NCBI GenBank assembly: GCA_008711295.1
Contig: VUYV01000120.1
Span: forward strand, 1,549,873 to 1,613,872
Direction: 5' to 3'
Source: Anarhynchus alexandrinus
Taxonomy: Eukaryota > Chordata > Aves > Charadriiformes > Charadriidae
DNA: 64,000 nt
This document shows, in pieces, positions 26,586 to 38,955 of this stretch. Position 1 is the stretch's first letter. Every line of letters starts with the position of its first letter. The translations under genes were made by a program, and so were the position numbers. The notes under the pieces are model-generated. The model worked only from the letters and a program-made list of their open reading frames with translations. It was not told the DNA's origin and did no database searches.

Positions 26586-28259
26586 TATTCTATAAGCCTG
26601 TATCTACAGATCAGGTTAAGCCTGAAGAAGCTTTCGTTAAATGTAAGCAGCATCAGTCATTCAACTTAATGGGGATTTACACATTTTAAGAGACCACCCC
26701 TCTTTGTTCTGTACGCTAAGATTCAGCATGGCCATATTTTTATCCATCAGTGAACAACAAAACCTCACAAGATCCTTTCCTCCTTCTTCATGTCATTATA
26801 CTGTTGAGGCAACCCTACCTGGAGACCCAGATCCTGCTCCTCTTTACACACACAACCCCCGCCCCTAGAACAGTCTTACATTACAAGCCATCTGCCTCCC
26901 TCTCCAGTAAAAAGTCACGTTTCACAACCTACCACTCAGATCAGCGAATAAGCAGCACATCAGCAGATTAGCTGCCTGCCCAAAGCTACAAAGCAGCAAA
27001 ACATTTCCCACATCAGCCAATGGGCGTTTTACTACTGAACTCAGTAGCATCAAGCAGACAGAAAAGCACCAGGGAAACATCCATGTTGAAAGCATACACA
27101 TGCACAGATGCACACTCAGACACTGAAAAAACCATACAGATGGGTATAAGTGGAATAATACACGTAGTCACGCAGACTATGTTTCTGGCCAGCTACTCTT
27201 TGTGCTGATTGACTGGAAGGGATTAGAAAGAACTCAGCCCAAAAACGCAGCTCTTAATGCTCCTGCAGCTATTGCATAACGAAGACCGATTCCTGTCCCA
27301 AACCCCGACCCTCAACTTACTCAAGACAAGTTTAATGCTGTCAGGCTGCATAATGGAAACATCTACTTCCCAGTGAAGAGGAATCTAGATGGGATCCACC
27401 AGCTTCCCCAGGGCTGGGTTATTTGGTTATTTGGGTTCTCTGATGGGCAGCAATAGGAAAGAAAGTAGGGAAGTGTCACCAAGAAAGAAACAGAGTCATT
27501 TTTCTGCAAACATTTCTACCAGGAGCTACTGGAAGCTGAAACCTTGGGTTCATTAATAGATATACACCTGCTATTAATACACCCACTAAAGAAAGGAACC
27601 CTAAGCCAAGGGAAATCAAATACAGCCCAAAAGTAAACTGAAAATCAATGAACCTGCAGACCCTAGCTAAACTAAAGGCACCTTAAGTCAAATACACCTA
27701 GAAAAGCAAAAGGAGGAAAACACAGCAAACAAAAAGTCCACAATTAAATGGACGTGTCTCAAAAGCATGCAGAAAATATACAAAAACTTCATAATAGGCA
27801 CTCCATTAAAAGCTAGATGTTGAAATAACATAAGGGACCATGCAGGAATTCCAGGTGCATGGGGAATAGCTGAAGCAACTCCTTTGAGATCTGTGATTCC
27901 AGATATATACAGGTGTAAAACAAATGAGGACAGAGCCCCATCAAGTCAGGTGAAATCAAATGCCCTCCAACATTTGACTGAAATCTGGATATCCTGTGCC
28001 TAGCAAACTGCAAAGAGCTTTAGGGAACTTGGCTGGGTCCTGTGTCACCCTCCCCCACATCAGCAAAAATGATTATTTGCAAAGGCCGCAATTGCTTGTT
28101 ATTTTCTGTTTTCCTATATGCGCTCACTAACTCGTCAGTAATGTTTCCAAGCAGCCAGGCTGGGAGAAGAACCCGGGAAGGGACGGGGATGAGACAACCA
28201 GGAGATGCTGCTGCCAGGGCCCCTTTGTTGAGCATCCCTGGGTACCCCTCGCCTTTTAC

Positions 28260-28449
28260 CTGGGGATGCAGTCGCCATGGCAACGGGCGGGTGTTCCCTG
28301 GCGGAGCCGAAAACCAGCTGTTCCCGCTGCTGAGCCCCATCTCCATCCCGCAGAGGAGCCCCAGCTGCATACTGGTCCACCCCGTCCGCAGCCCAGTGCA
28401 CCCCAGTGCCTGCCAGCAGCAGGTCCTGGGGGTCCGGTGGGGCTGACAT
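28260..28449 (-). CDS. RTN1: Reticulon-1 isoform A, coding exon 1
   Basis: This is the first coding exon of the long RTN1 isoform. Reticulon-1 is an endoplasmic-reticulum membrane-shaping protein enriched in neurons and neuroendocrine cells; its C-terminal hairpin domain lies in exons outside this window. The frame starts at ATG 28449 with MSAPPDPQDLLLAG and ends with REHPPVAMATASP. These agree with the remembered mammalian N-terminus (MAAPPDPQDELLPLAG) and with its PVAMETASTG segment. The middle, about residues 20-50, is poorly conserved, as expected for the disordered N-terminus. The start codon has A at -3. After 63 codons plus one base the exon meets a clean donor, CAG|GTAAAA, at 28259. 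No other RTN1 exon is visible, so intron 1 should exceed 28 kb. The exon lies in CpG-rich DNA, consistent with a first exon. Long frames on the opposite strand are shadows. Confidence 0.9.
28271..28284. promoter_or_regulatory. X-box-like RFX motif inside RTN1 exon 1
   Basis: GTCGCCATGGCAAC fits the RFX X-box pattern GTNRCC-N2-RGYAAC. RFX factors drive ciliary and neuronal genes. However, the site also encodes the conserved Val-Ala-Met-Ala-Thr part of RTN1-A, so codon constraint could create it by chance. Confidence 0.35.
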
Positions 28450-28584
28450 GCTGCCTGCAAGGCGGCCGCTGGTCTCCTGCTCTCAGGCTGCAACGGGAGC
28501 CACCAAAAAAGCTGCGGTGGCTGCCAAGGGCTGGATGGTGCTGCGGCCGCGCTGGAGTCTGTCTGGCTGCGGGGACTCGGAGCC

Positions 28585-28603
28585 GCTGCTGCTGCTGTTG
28601 CTG
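28585..28603 (-). repeat. Short CAG tract in RTN1 5' leader
   Basis: Read on the minus strand this is an interrupted CAG tract, CAG-CAA-(CAG)3-CAG-like, about 140 bases before the RTN1-A start codon. Whether it is transcribed depends on the unknown start site. It is probably untranslated, since no ATG precedes it in that frame nearby. Confidence 0.6.
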
Positions 28604-28990
28604 TATCTCCACTAGCGCTTATTACGCAGGTGAAAATGGCTTGTTAGTTGGAGCCTTCCAGCCCTTGCGTCACCCTGTGGCTGGCATATCACAGGGCAGG
28701 AATCTGCCAGCCTGGCTGCTGCTCTCCCCTGTTTAACTGCTTCAGCAGGGTAGGCATCGGCTTGTGTGGATAAGCGAAGAAATGCCCCCTTCCAGGCAGG
28801 CACACGCCTCCCTCTCCTCTCCTGCGGTCCCCGACACAGTGCGCATCCCCCTCCTCTGCATCCCCTCCTCTCTAGAGCATCCCACAGAGCGCCGCAGCCA
28901 GGCACAGCAACGCGCCTGCCCTGGGAACCCTGCTGGTTCCTCCTGCACCTCCAGGCTTGGTGGAGAGGGGAAAGACAACCCACGGTGAAG

Positions 28991-28998
28991 CGCATGCG
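28991..28998. promoter_or_regulatory. NRF-1-like palindrome CGCATGCG
   Basis: The core CGCATGCG matches the centre of the NRF-1 consensus (YGCGCAYGCGCR) with imperfect flanks. It lies about 540 bases upstream of the RTN1-A start codon, in the CpG-rich region where a promoter is expected. Confidence 0.45.
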
Positions 28999-29130
28999 AA
29001 AAGCTCCCCATTCCCCCCTCTCCCCATCAACCCCCCGACAGCAGAAGAAGCCACGCTCTGCGCCCAAGCCCCTGGGTTTGTTTACCCAGTTGGCTCCTTT
29101 CTGTTTGCAGCCACACCACAGAGATGATCG

Positions 29131-32100
29131 CAGCTTATTGCATCTAAATGACACTTGTCAAAATCAACTCACAGCAGGTGTCTGTGTGCCTTTTTCTTTT
29201 TTTCTTTCCTTTTTTTTGGTGTGCCATTGTATTTGCTTGCTTACGGAGGTGGTGTGAACTCTCAGGGATCCTTGCTGTTAGTGAGAGCAGCAGTGGCGTG
29301 ACATATAGCAAAGGTGAAAGTACAGGGAGGGATCTGGGATACTTCCCAGGTGTGCTGGGAACCAGTATCCTTGCCATCCTTTCACAGATGAGGTAACAGA
29401 GTCAGGTAAATGGTATGGGACCATTCCTGCATTGCACAGAGCTTCAGCACTGACAGATCAGAGTAAGGAATTTACTGTCTTGCAGGAGGATCTCTATCTT
29501 GTGATGTGACAAGTCAAGCTAGGGGAGAGTAATTGCCCCAGCCAAGAGACTTCACTCCCATCTGGCTCTTTTCCTGTTGCAGGCAACAGATCTCCACCTG
29601 TGATCTTTATGTCACAGCATCCCTCGCTCCAGCTCCTGCATGCTTATGCTTGGGTTTGAAAACTTAACACATTTCTACTGTCTCCAGGCCAGGGAGGAGG
29701 AAATTCAGGATAAGCCCACAATGCAAGATGAAGAGCCTCAGAAGTAGTCTCCAGCATTTCCATTTGTGTTATCTTCCTGGGCAATCGCCAACCTTATCCT
29801 CACTCCAGTCCAGGACCTATTTCTGGGAGCCGTCCTGCTGCTGCCTGAGTCCATGCTGTTCAGTCCCAGCTCCCCATGGCCTTTCAAAGATGGGCTCCTC
29901 AGCACAGTGGGTGGACCAGAGATAGGGGTGTCCTTTTGGAAGTTTGCAGCCAAAGCTGCCAGTGTGAGCAATATACTCAAGATTAGCCAAATCACACTGG
30001 AAGTGAAGTGACTGCTGTGAATTCAGATAAACTCTGCTGTCTCAAGCTCTAAGTAGCAAGGGTGATTTTAAAGAATAAGACATTATTCTGGTTGGTGTTG
30101 CATGGTACAATTCTATTGTGGAGATACTGTAGGCTAAGACCAGCAAGATTTGGCTTTAAAGGGGGAAATCACAAGACGGTTTCTATATTGTCATGAAAAA
30201 ATACTTCAGAAGTAGCTATAAACCAAGTGTACTGTCTTCTGTCTGCCCTGTAAACTCTGATGTCTTGTGGGACAGCTTCTGCAAACATGATTCATGACAT
30301 ACCATCATCAACTGCACTTGCACACACAAGGTCCCATGGACTCTTGAGGCTCTGTCTGCCCTGGTAGCCATGCTTGAAAACTCGTGGTATAAGTTGGCGA
30401 GTTAATACTTGAGGCAGATCTCAACAGACAGTGTGCAGCTAACTACCAATAACTTTCTTGTTTTGAGCTCCCTAGCGCGTTTAATTACTGAAAAACAGTG
30501 ACATCAAACCCACTTCTCTCTTTTCTATGCTTTGCGCCCTATTTCAAGATCAGCAATTATTATATAGGTCATTTTACCTTCAGGGTAACATATGCTCTAA
30601 CACAGCATGCAAGACCATCTGGGCTAGAACAAGAAACCTACTCCAAACCACTTGGCTGAAATATGGCTGTCCAGAGGGTGAAGAATACCAAGGAATCTCC
30701 TATTTAACCACTGCTTTGTTAAAACAATTACAGAGTTAAGTGTCACAGAACATAGTCTACCAAATTCAGCTTTATTTGGGAGTTACTTCCAGGTAATCCA
30801 TGCTCGAAAGACATCCGAGAGAGACAAAAAATATATTTTTGATACCACTGTCAAGTTTTTTGACTGAGGGTGCCATTATGGAAAAAGCTGCCTGAACCAT
30901 GCAGGTCTGCTGAACCCTTTGTTGTGAACACTGACTCCCCTGTAACTCACACATAAAACGTTCATTAATTAAGCATTATTTAATGTCTTAATGGAACAAT
31001 CGTGAAAATGTTTCCCTCCAGTGTGCTCAACTTGCCTTATATTTGTGTGGGTTGGTAATGGACTGGAGGGCTCAGGAGAAGGCCTGTAAGAGCACCAAGC
31101 CCCTGACAGCTTTGCTGTGTGAGCAATATGCCATCACAAAGGTCTTCCGATAATGCAGCATCATCAGAATGTGCGCACACACGCTAGGAATGATTCATTT
31201 CTACAGACCAAAAAGGTTATCGTGATCTGAGGGTTTCTGGCATGAACAGAGACAGTATTACTATAGTAAAAGACTTAGAGGAAAGAGTGTGGACCCTGTG
31301 CTCTGCTTATTGAAGAGAAATGGGGACAAGCAGGGACAAGTATATAAATAAAGAAAAATAGTGAGTTTTGCTTCAGGGATCCCAATTGTAGTGAAACCCA
31401 GGGCTTTATTTCACCAATTCCCATGCAGTCCCCAGGTGACCTGAAACAGTCTCATACAATACAATCAGCCCTGCTCATCACCACGTAATATTGTGTGGGA
31501 AACTAGAGGTCCAAGTCCAATTTCAAACCTTGGATACAAATGCTGGGCTCCCACTGACCATCACAGGTGTGGTACATACATTTCTGATAGCAAAGCTTTG
31601 GTTTACCAGGATGAATAAAATAAAAAAAAAGACAGGAACAGCAGGACAGATACTCAGAAAGCTTGATCAATCCATTTTGCAAGCTTGTACAGAAAACTTT
31701 GAACTTGGCACAACCTGGGCTGTCATGTATAAGGTTAAGTCACTAGAGATTTTACAGGCTTTTTTAAGATCCCTGCAGGAAGATCAGGCTGGATGAAGTT
31801 TCAATCAAATGTGTGCTTAAGAGAGGTGTGAATTTAAGTAATAGGATAAAGGAACAAAGATGATTTCTCTCTGTTTTCAACGAATTTACAAAAGCTCCCA
31901 GTAGTTTGTATTGTATTGTGTTGAAAACTGACTTGCACAGGGCTCATCTATCTCTGCTCATTGGTATTTAATTCTCTCTCTCTTCCCTTTGGACATTATA
32001 AGTCTCTGAATGTATGAAGTCTGAAAGCATATACACACAAATTGCTTCTCTTTCCATTATAGCCTTTTGTGCTCTGGGGCTGATGTATGCTGCTGGGCCA

Positions 32101-35100
32101 AAGTGACTTTGAACCTCGAGGGGATTTTTGGTCTCAGATGTAACATTACCGGCAAAGAGCATAGGACCTGGCAGGGTATATCAACTGATTCAGCAACAGA
32201 AAAAAATCATCTCCTCTTCCTTGGGGATTTATTCTTGAGGTTTTAGAATAAATTAATTACAATAGGAAAAAGCAAAGAAAAAAAAAGAGGCTTGTGACAT
32301 AAATAGGAAAACAAAGACAAGTAAAACAACCTCCCTTTACCCCATAGCAAAGACTCCAGCACTGTAGCAGCTACAGTCTGATTTTCTATTCACCACATCT
32401 GCACTGCAGACCACCTGGTTTCCATGTGTGTCACACACCCTCTCCCCTGAACCTGCAAACCTCTGAGAGTGTATGACAGCACTGGCCTGGCCAGCATGCA
32501 TGAATTTCCTTCCACAGCATGCAATCAGATCTCGTTCAGACACAGCCAGGCAGAAACCCCAGAAGCCATGTTGTGGGATAAACCAGGCACACACCTGCCC
32601 TACAAGGCACAGAGAGCTATCGTGACTCCCAAGGCAAGGCTGGATTCCTAGTGAAAATAATGACTCCTCCTGGGCAAGCCAAACTACTCGAAACTGTCAC
32701 TACAGAGAGGCAAATGGCCTGAGAGAAAAGCAGACAAGTGGTGGTGGCTCTCCCCACAGCAAAGGCCATCCATCATCTTTCAGTCCACCAAGGAGCTCTT
32801 GCACAGTGGTCTTTCTGAGGGAGCCCCCTGGACCTTTGCTCTTCATACCTTCTCCCTTTTCATGTCCACAAGGTCTGGCAATGAAGCAGGTCCTTTTCAT
32901 CTACTCCTCCCAGTGCTGCAACTGCCAAGGCCAATGCTTCAGGCCTGTCTGGAAATAGGTACCCCAACCTCCTGGAGAGCTTCATGGCATCACCCACTTC
33001 TCTGCTTCCCCCAGAGCGCTCCTGGGACTCACCAGATGGGCTCCTATTCCAGCACTGCTTTATAACCTGGAGTAAGTTTCTGTATCAGCCAGTGGGTCTT
33101 AGATCCAATTTTCCTCCTGAAAGCACAAGCGTTTCAGTGCCAGGAAAGCAACAGCAAAACTGATTAAGCCCAGAAAACACAGAATTTTGAGTACGGGTGT
33201 AATAACAGCCTCCCCAGACACACAGCTGTGTAGAGTGTGCTCTCCTTTGTAACAAACAGCTGCAGGGATGAGACAGGTACTCTAGTCCAAAACTGCAGCT
33301 CTGAACATGATGTCCCGGAGAGGGACATCGCTCACCACATGCTGTAAAATGAGGACATTGGTTCAACTAGGGCCTCTAGTAAGTGCAATTTCAAAAATAC
33401 CAGAGTCTAAATAGTAGCAATTTTACTGCATATTGTGTAATTTAACCTTCCTTCACTTTCAAAGCTCACAGCCACAGCCTTTAGCAGACAGTTCATTGCT
33501 CTGAGGTCTGCCTGGCTATAGCCATACTATGGCAGTGTATAAAGTCCCTGCCTGGCCCTTTAATTCCCACATCATGCGAGAGCTTTCAGCATCTCTAGCC
33601 CTCCAGTTGTAATGAAATGTGATTAAAGGTGGTGCCTTCCCTGAGTAAGCCTGACTGACTGCTGTGTCCTTCATCCCCTCCACATCAACAGCCGCTCTAG
33701 GAGCAGTGAGGATTACCTCTGTCTCTCTGAAAAGGGAGTTTTACAATGAAATCCAGTGACAGGAGCTTAAACAGCAATACTGTTGACCACGTGAGCAGGC
33801 ACAGCCATGGGATGTGCGTGTATCAGGTGTCAGAGAGGAGAAAACCCACCAGGCCTCTGAAGAACACAGCCTGTTTCCCCCTTCTTCCCAGCTTCAACCT
33901 CTTTGTAGAGAAGGAGAGCTGCGCAGAGTAGACAGGTGAGTAGGTGGGAGCTCTGCATATGCAAGATACATCCAGTAGTGGCCTAGTTTCAGCAGTGCTT
34001 GGTAGCTGAATTGCCATCCAAATGATATGTCTGAAAGGCTCTGCATTCACCTCCAGAATAAATGTCTATTGAAATGACTCCCTGTCCTGGAGGACACTGA
34101 ACCAGGAGTCTACATCTGAATGCATGATCTTAGTTGGTGATATTATTTGCAAGCAGCAGGACCTCTGCGTGCTATTGCAAGTGCTGTTCACTAGCATCTT
34201 CAGAAGAGTAATCTTTTTCTCTTTTTACAGTGCTCATCCCGGGAGCCCAGCCCAGGGTTATTAAAAGAAGCAGCATTAGAATTCGTCCTATCAGAGATTC
34301 CCAGCTGCATGGAACAGGACTTCGTTCTTCAAGCCCTGGCAGAGCAGTTTCAGAGGCCAGTCATCACTGAGAAAAATATTCAGACTGATACCAATGGGTC
34401 TGGTGCTATTTAATTACACTGCTAATGGTCCAGCTGAAAAGAAAGTATCAGACCAGACAGTCTGTGTGATCTCTGAACAGATCATACAGTGACCAGAACT
34501 TTATATGGGCAATGGTGTTGATACTGGTAAAACAGCAAAAGTAAAACAAAAATAATTACAATAAAAATATCCACAGATTTGCTTTTGGGACAAGCTGAAG
34601 AAGCTGAGACAAAGGTCTAACGAGAATTGCTTCCATCGTAGGATAATTCAGTTGGTACCCAAAAGATACAGCCAGCTTCTAGAGAAGCAGAAACAGTTTT
34701 CTTTATGAATTCTCATTCCCTTGCATTACATCAGAAGGTATTTGTGCACTGTGCACTTACACAGCTCCACAGCAAGTCCATTAGAGGTTAGCATTTGACT
34801 CCTGATTTATGCTGATACAGTACATGCATTTATCAGACTCTGAGTGTTCATTATGTACTGTTTTCATGTCTCTGGAAACTCATAGATGCTAAAGATTACA
34901 GCTTGCATGCTGGAGGAAACAGAAATGGCCTGATATGCTTTTGTGTAGGATTTGGCATGGCACAGAGGCTATCAGAGAATCAGCCTATGGAGATAAGACC
35001 TGCAATCACTTCTAAAACACACAACAGATTACACCTTTTAATGTAACTGAGAGGCACATCCACCATCCCTAACTGCAATATGCAAATATTGACAAAACTG

Positions 35101-38100
35101 CAGTGAAAGGGAACACATTCTTGATAGACACAATGCTTTGTGCCCAGAGATACCTCTAAGCAATTGTCACCTGGAGGTAATCAGCAATGCTTCTAATAGT
35201 TGCCATGAGCATATCTACATGTATGCCATTCGTTCATCTAAAGATACAGTGCTAATAGGTAACCTGAGAGATCAAGTTTAATGTAAGAGGTCTGAGGACA
35301 GATAAGTCTGCCTGTGATAAAACTGAACATTGCAATAGCTGCCTCAGTGTAACCTTGATAGCTGGGACTTATATTCCCCTAATGAGCAACATACTCGTCT
35401 TTTCTTCCATTTTTTATAGCACAGACCTAATTTTCTTGCTTTGTATACAAATGAGAACCAAGCACATCTTTACAGCAGCCACTGGGGCAAACCCATAAAT
35501 CAAAATCAGGCTCAGAACTCCCCATTTTTAATTATTCATTTAAATATTTCTTATGAGAAGAAATTATCTGAGCAAGAGGTCATTAGCTGGCTCATACCCA
35601 GTCGACCCTGAGCATGGCTACTCTATCTCAAAATAGACAGCAAATAACAGATGTGTCTAGTTGCCCTCTTGAGTTGGCTCTACCTGCCTAAAGGTTAGGT
35701 GTTATAATACTGAATAGTTCGGCTATAATACTGAATTTAACCCTTTGCCAGTCAGTGCCCACATACCTCACCTATGATATGAGAACTGTAATGGTCTGCA
35801 GTGCAAAGTTAAACACAATTCTGAGGTGTTTGGGTGCTAGAGACGCAGAGATGGCTGAGTCAGGCAGGGATTGCATTTTGCCAGTGTGAAGCCAAGCTAG
35901 AGTTGTTCTGAGACCTTTAATCTATTTTTTATTAAACTCATGAAGTTAAACTCCAGTTAACAGAAGTGCTGTAGAACCCGGCTCTATTTTATATTTGTAA
36001 TTAGTCCCATTGACTTCAAAGAAGCTGTTTTTGTATAATATTTGCAGGGTTGGGATTTGTTTTTGCATTTAATTGATATATCATTTAGCATGATATCAGC
36101 ACTTCAAAGGGAACATTATTGCTTTACATTTCAAAATTACTTTGTAGGGCATTCTGTATATCACATTATTCAAATTGGAGAGAACAACCTGCAAATTCTT
36201 ACCAGCTCTACTCATCTGTGGCTTTATTTTGTGAACTAAATGTTTGCAATGAACACAAGCCTACATTCCCCAAACTCTAGCTGATGTCAGTGCTGAAAAA
36301 GCAAAACCAGGCAGGATTAATCCCTGATATAAATAACCCCTAAAATCATCATTTTTATTCTGCAGTTTGCAGTGGAGTGTGTAGATAAGTAAATAAGTCT
36401 GATTACTTTTTTTTTGTAACTTGTGGCATGTTCTTTTCGTAATATAACTTAATTTTTGCAAAAATCAAAACCTGAACTGAAAACAGGGCTTTGCTGGTTT
36501 CCTGTGAACAGCCCCATTGTATAAAGTCATCTTCTGCCAAAAAAAAAAAAAAAAAGTGAAATCAGATCCAGGGCCCTCTGCTGGACTATAAAGAAAATGT
36601 TACCTTCCTCAAAATGCTGAGATGAATCACTGCCCTGGAAAGTTCACAGTATGCATCAACATAAAACTTTTGGCCATCAATGTTATGTTTATGAAAATAT
36701 AACTACAGGTTACGACTCGTCTCTGTGACAACAAAGTGGGTTTTGCCACTCCCAAGCAGCATTACAGGGACGGTTTCCCAGAGTAAAAGAATCGGTTTTC
36801 CAGATAAAGAATCTGTCCTTATTGTGCCCAAGAAGAAAAAAACAATGTCCCATTCATTGTAATTTCCGTATCTGGATTCTTATCAACTCATTACAGCTGA
36901 ACATGGTAGAGAAATAGATAAGAAAACAGAAATAGATAAGAGCCAGTGAAAGATGCTGTAAGAGGAAATGAGCTTTTGCCCTTCACACAGCTTGGGGAGT
37001 TAGGGAGAAAAATTCAAGCAAGTGAAACAAGTTGAATATTTTCTGTGCTTTACACCTGGAAGTCTTATCAACCCTTCCTAAGGATAGCCCTGCTTTAAGT
37101 GGTGAAAAGACCGTATGTTCCCATAATACCATCCTCTACACTGGGCACCAGGAGCTTTTTGAGCTCTAGGACCTCAATCTACAAAGTAAACTGGAGATGG
37201 GGGCGGTGAGATAACTGGGGTCCCAGGACAGCCTGAGAAAGGTGAACTCCAAATGGAAGGAGGATTGTAATGCTAATAGAAAGCATTTCAGGTCAGCATT
37301 GCCTCTTTTCTGCTGTTAGTAGAACAGGTTTCACAATACTGTCCACATTCTGGACAAAATTAACCCAGAAAACATGAATGATTCCTCCCTAATATATACA
37401 CAATTCTTGTGACATTCCTAAAGAGGCTTCTGAGAAAGGGGGGAATCTGGGCAACTCTGACTCTCCAGCCAGGGGTGAGAAATCAAAATGAGATGAACAC
37501 CAAGTAAGTGACCACATGATTCAATATAGAGTTGAAAACTTAAAAACTGTGAAGAGGCTGCTTGAGGTTTGACTTGTGGAAACAGGGAAGAATCATTCAT
37601 GATTCTGTTTTTTTCTGACTTCTCAGAACTTTCTTAGCATCTCCTACTCACAGCCATACTAAGCTACTAGCTTAATTGCCTTTGTGCTTATTAATGGTGG
37701 AAACATAGGGATTTTTCTTTTTTTTTTTTTTTTGCATCTTTAAATGTTCACTATTTTATATAAAATAAGTTTTGAAATCATTTTGGTTAATAGGATAACT
37801 TCTGTGAAAGTTAAACATTTTAAATGACACTATCTCAAAATAGTGGTTTGGATTCTGGATTTGCATTTCTGTCTCCCAGCTGAAGCAGTTCAGCAGAATC
37901 AGTAGGAAATAATTCATGATCCTGAACCTGTATTTTATTGGTGAAAGTATTGCCGACAGGATTTTGTCCAGCTCTAGTATTCTCAGTATTGAAAGTTACA
38001 TCAAGTGAGCACATGAAAAAGAAATGTGAGAACTTGAAGTCTTTTTTACTTTAATTATTCATCCATTGGTCTCGGACAGAGCCTGGAATTTCAATGCTTT

Positions 38101-38483
38101 TAACAATTTGATTGTATATTAAGAATAAAGGGTAACTGCTTGACATCTGTTGTGTAAGTGGACATGGCCAGATACTAAATGCCCCCAGTGCATAAATTAC
38201 CTTCTACTGATATGCATGGGAGCAAGTGTCAAAATGTAAAGAATCAAAACTTTAGTTTGAATTAAAATCAGAAAACTCATTTGGAGAGCTTGATTTCCCA
38301 AATATGTCTGCTTTTACTATGGCTTGTTTTCCATTAAAACAGACAATCAATGAAGTTAGAATTTGTATCTTCATCCTCTGTTATTCTAGTTCACTAGAAA
38401 CACCACTGTGAAGCCATTACCTGTTGGTGTAATAATGGCACTCTCTGAGACACGTATTGTGCCTGGTGCCACAGTGATATGCC
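29131..38483. other. Intergenic, no gene seen
   Basis: Sequence between the RTN1-A promoter and the first intergenic CR1. It is mostly AT-rich with no recognised exon, RNA gene or repeat family. It has an A run at 36539-36556 and a T run near 37717-37733. Plus-strand frames such as 31491-31796 (101 codons) have no recognisable domain and no support from neighbours. Confidence 0.5.
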
Positions 38484-38955
38484 ACGGAATCACGGAATCA
38501 CAGAATCACGGAATATTCAGAGTTGGAAGGGACCTCTAGAGATCATCTAGTCCAACTCCCCTGCCAAAGCAGGATTGCCTAGAGCACATTACTCAGGACT
38601 GCATCCAGGCGGGTCTTGAAAATCTCCAGAGAAGGGGACTCCACAACCTTCCTGGGCAGCCTGTTCCAGTGCTCTGTCACCCGAACCGTAAAGAAGTTTT
38701 TCCTTGTATTTGAACGGAACTTTCTATGTTCCAACTTGTGCCCTTTGCCCCTCATCCTGTCACTGGGAACCACTGAAAAGTGTCTGGCTCCATCCTCCTT
38801 CAACCCATCCTTTAGATACTTGTAAGCAATAATAAGGTCTTTCCTTAGCCTTCTCCTCTCCAGGCTAAAGAGTACCAGCTCTCTCAGCCTTTCCTCATAA
38901 GGGAGATGCTGCAATCCCTCAGTCATCTTAGTTGCTTTTAGTTGCCACAAAGGAT
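38484..38955 (-). mobile_element. CR1 LINE, 3' portion, youngest copy in window
   Basis: Antisense CR1. The plus strand starts with the 3' octamer-like repeat CACGGAATCACGGAATCACA at 38484. It continues with 'GTTGGAAGGGACCTCTAGAG' and 'CATCTAGTCCAACTCCCCTG', then the end of ORF2. Divergence from the remembered CR1 consensus is low compared with the other antisense copies here. The 5' end is truncated near 38955, as usual for LINE insertions. Target-site duplications were not identified. Confidence 0.95.
38579..38955 (-). pseudogene. CR1 ORF2 C-terminal remnant (reverse transcriptase polyprotein)
   Basis: Within the CR1 copy the minus strand keeps an uninterrupted frame of about 125 codons. 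It matches the conserved end of CR1 ORF2, with landmarks YEERLRELVLFSLERRRLR, RKNFFTVRVTEHWNRLPRKV and VESPSLEIFKTRLDAVL. The frame reads on for about 65 unrelated codons to 39148. This part lies downstream of the endonuclease and reverse-transcriptase domains, so it cannot support retrotransposition. It has kept its frame and its natural stop codon at 38579-38581. Confidence 0.88.

Larger units (their letters stand above)
14091..28259. other. RTN1 intron 1 (inferred), no exon seen
   Basis: No exon, RNA gene or intact mobile element is supported over these 14 kb. The stretch includes the 70-bp tandem repeat at 21772-21955, a hairpin-forming inverted repeat at 18418-18449 and a pyrimidine-rich tract at 26515-26585. 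Family knowledge predicts a large second RTN1-A exon on the minus strand rich in acidic residues and serine. No minus-strand open frame of that kind exists here, so it should lie left of the window. Confidence 0.55.
28450..29130 (-). promoter_or_regulatory. RTN1: RTN1-A promoter and 5' leader, CpG-rich
   Basis: This region immediately upstream of the RTN1-A start on the minus strand is rich in G+C and CpG, in contrast with the AT-rich flanks. It contains GCGGCCGC-type segments near 28463 and 28543, a short CAG tract in the transcribed orientation (28585-28603) and a palindromic CGCATGCG at 28991-28998 resembling an NRF-1 half-consensus. No TATA box is evident. The transcription start cannot be fixed from sequence alone, so the boundary between leader and promoter is unknown. 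Open frames of 118-180 codons here lack ATG starts or homology and are by-products of GC richness. Confidence 0.65.

Noticed and set aside
28256..28612. Minus-strand frame with a glutamine run overlapping RTN1-A, considered as an upstream open reading frame
   Set aside because: The apparent start is GTG rather than ATG, so it is not a normal upstream ORF; the glutamines come from the CAG tract.
28266..28736. 156-codon plus-strand open frame over the CpG-rich region
   Set aside because: It is antisense to RTN1-A exon 1 and its leader. GC-rich DNA has few stop codons, and the minus-strand reading has clear RTN1 homology.
28612..29154. 180-codon minus-strand frame upstream of RTN1-A, considered as an N-terminal extension or upstream gene
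   Set aside because: It has no ATG start, no recognised domain and is not in register with the RTN1 start; treated as a by-product of GC richness.
31491..31796. 101-codon plus-strand open frame
   Set aside because: No domain, promoter or splice evidence; intergenic AT-rich context.
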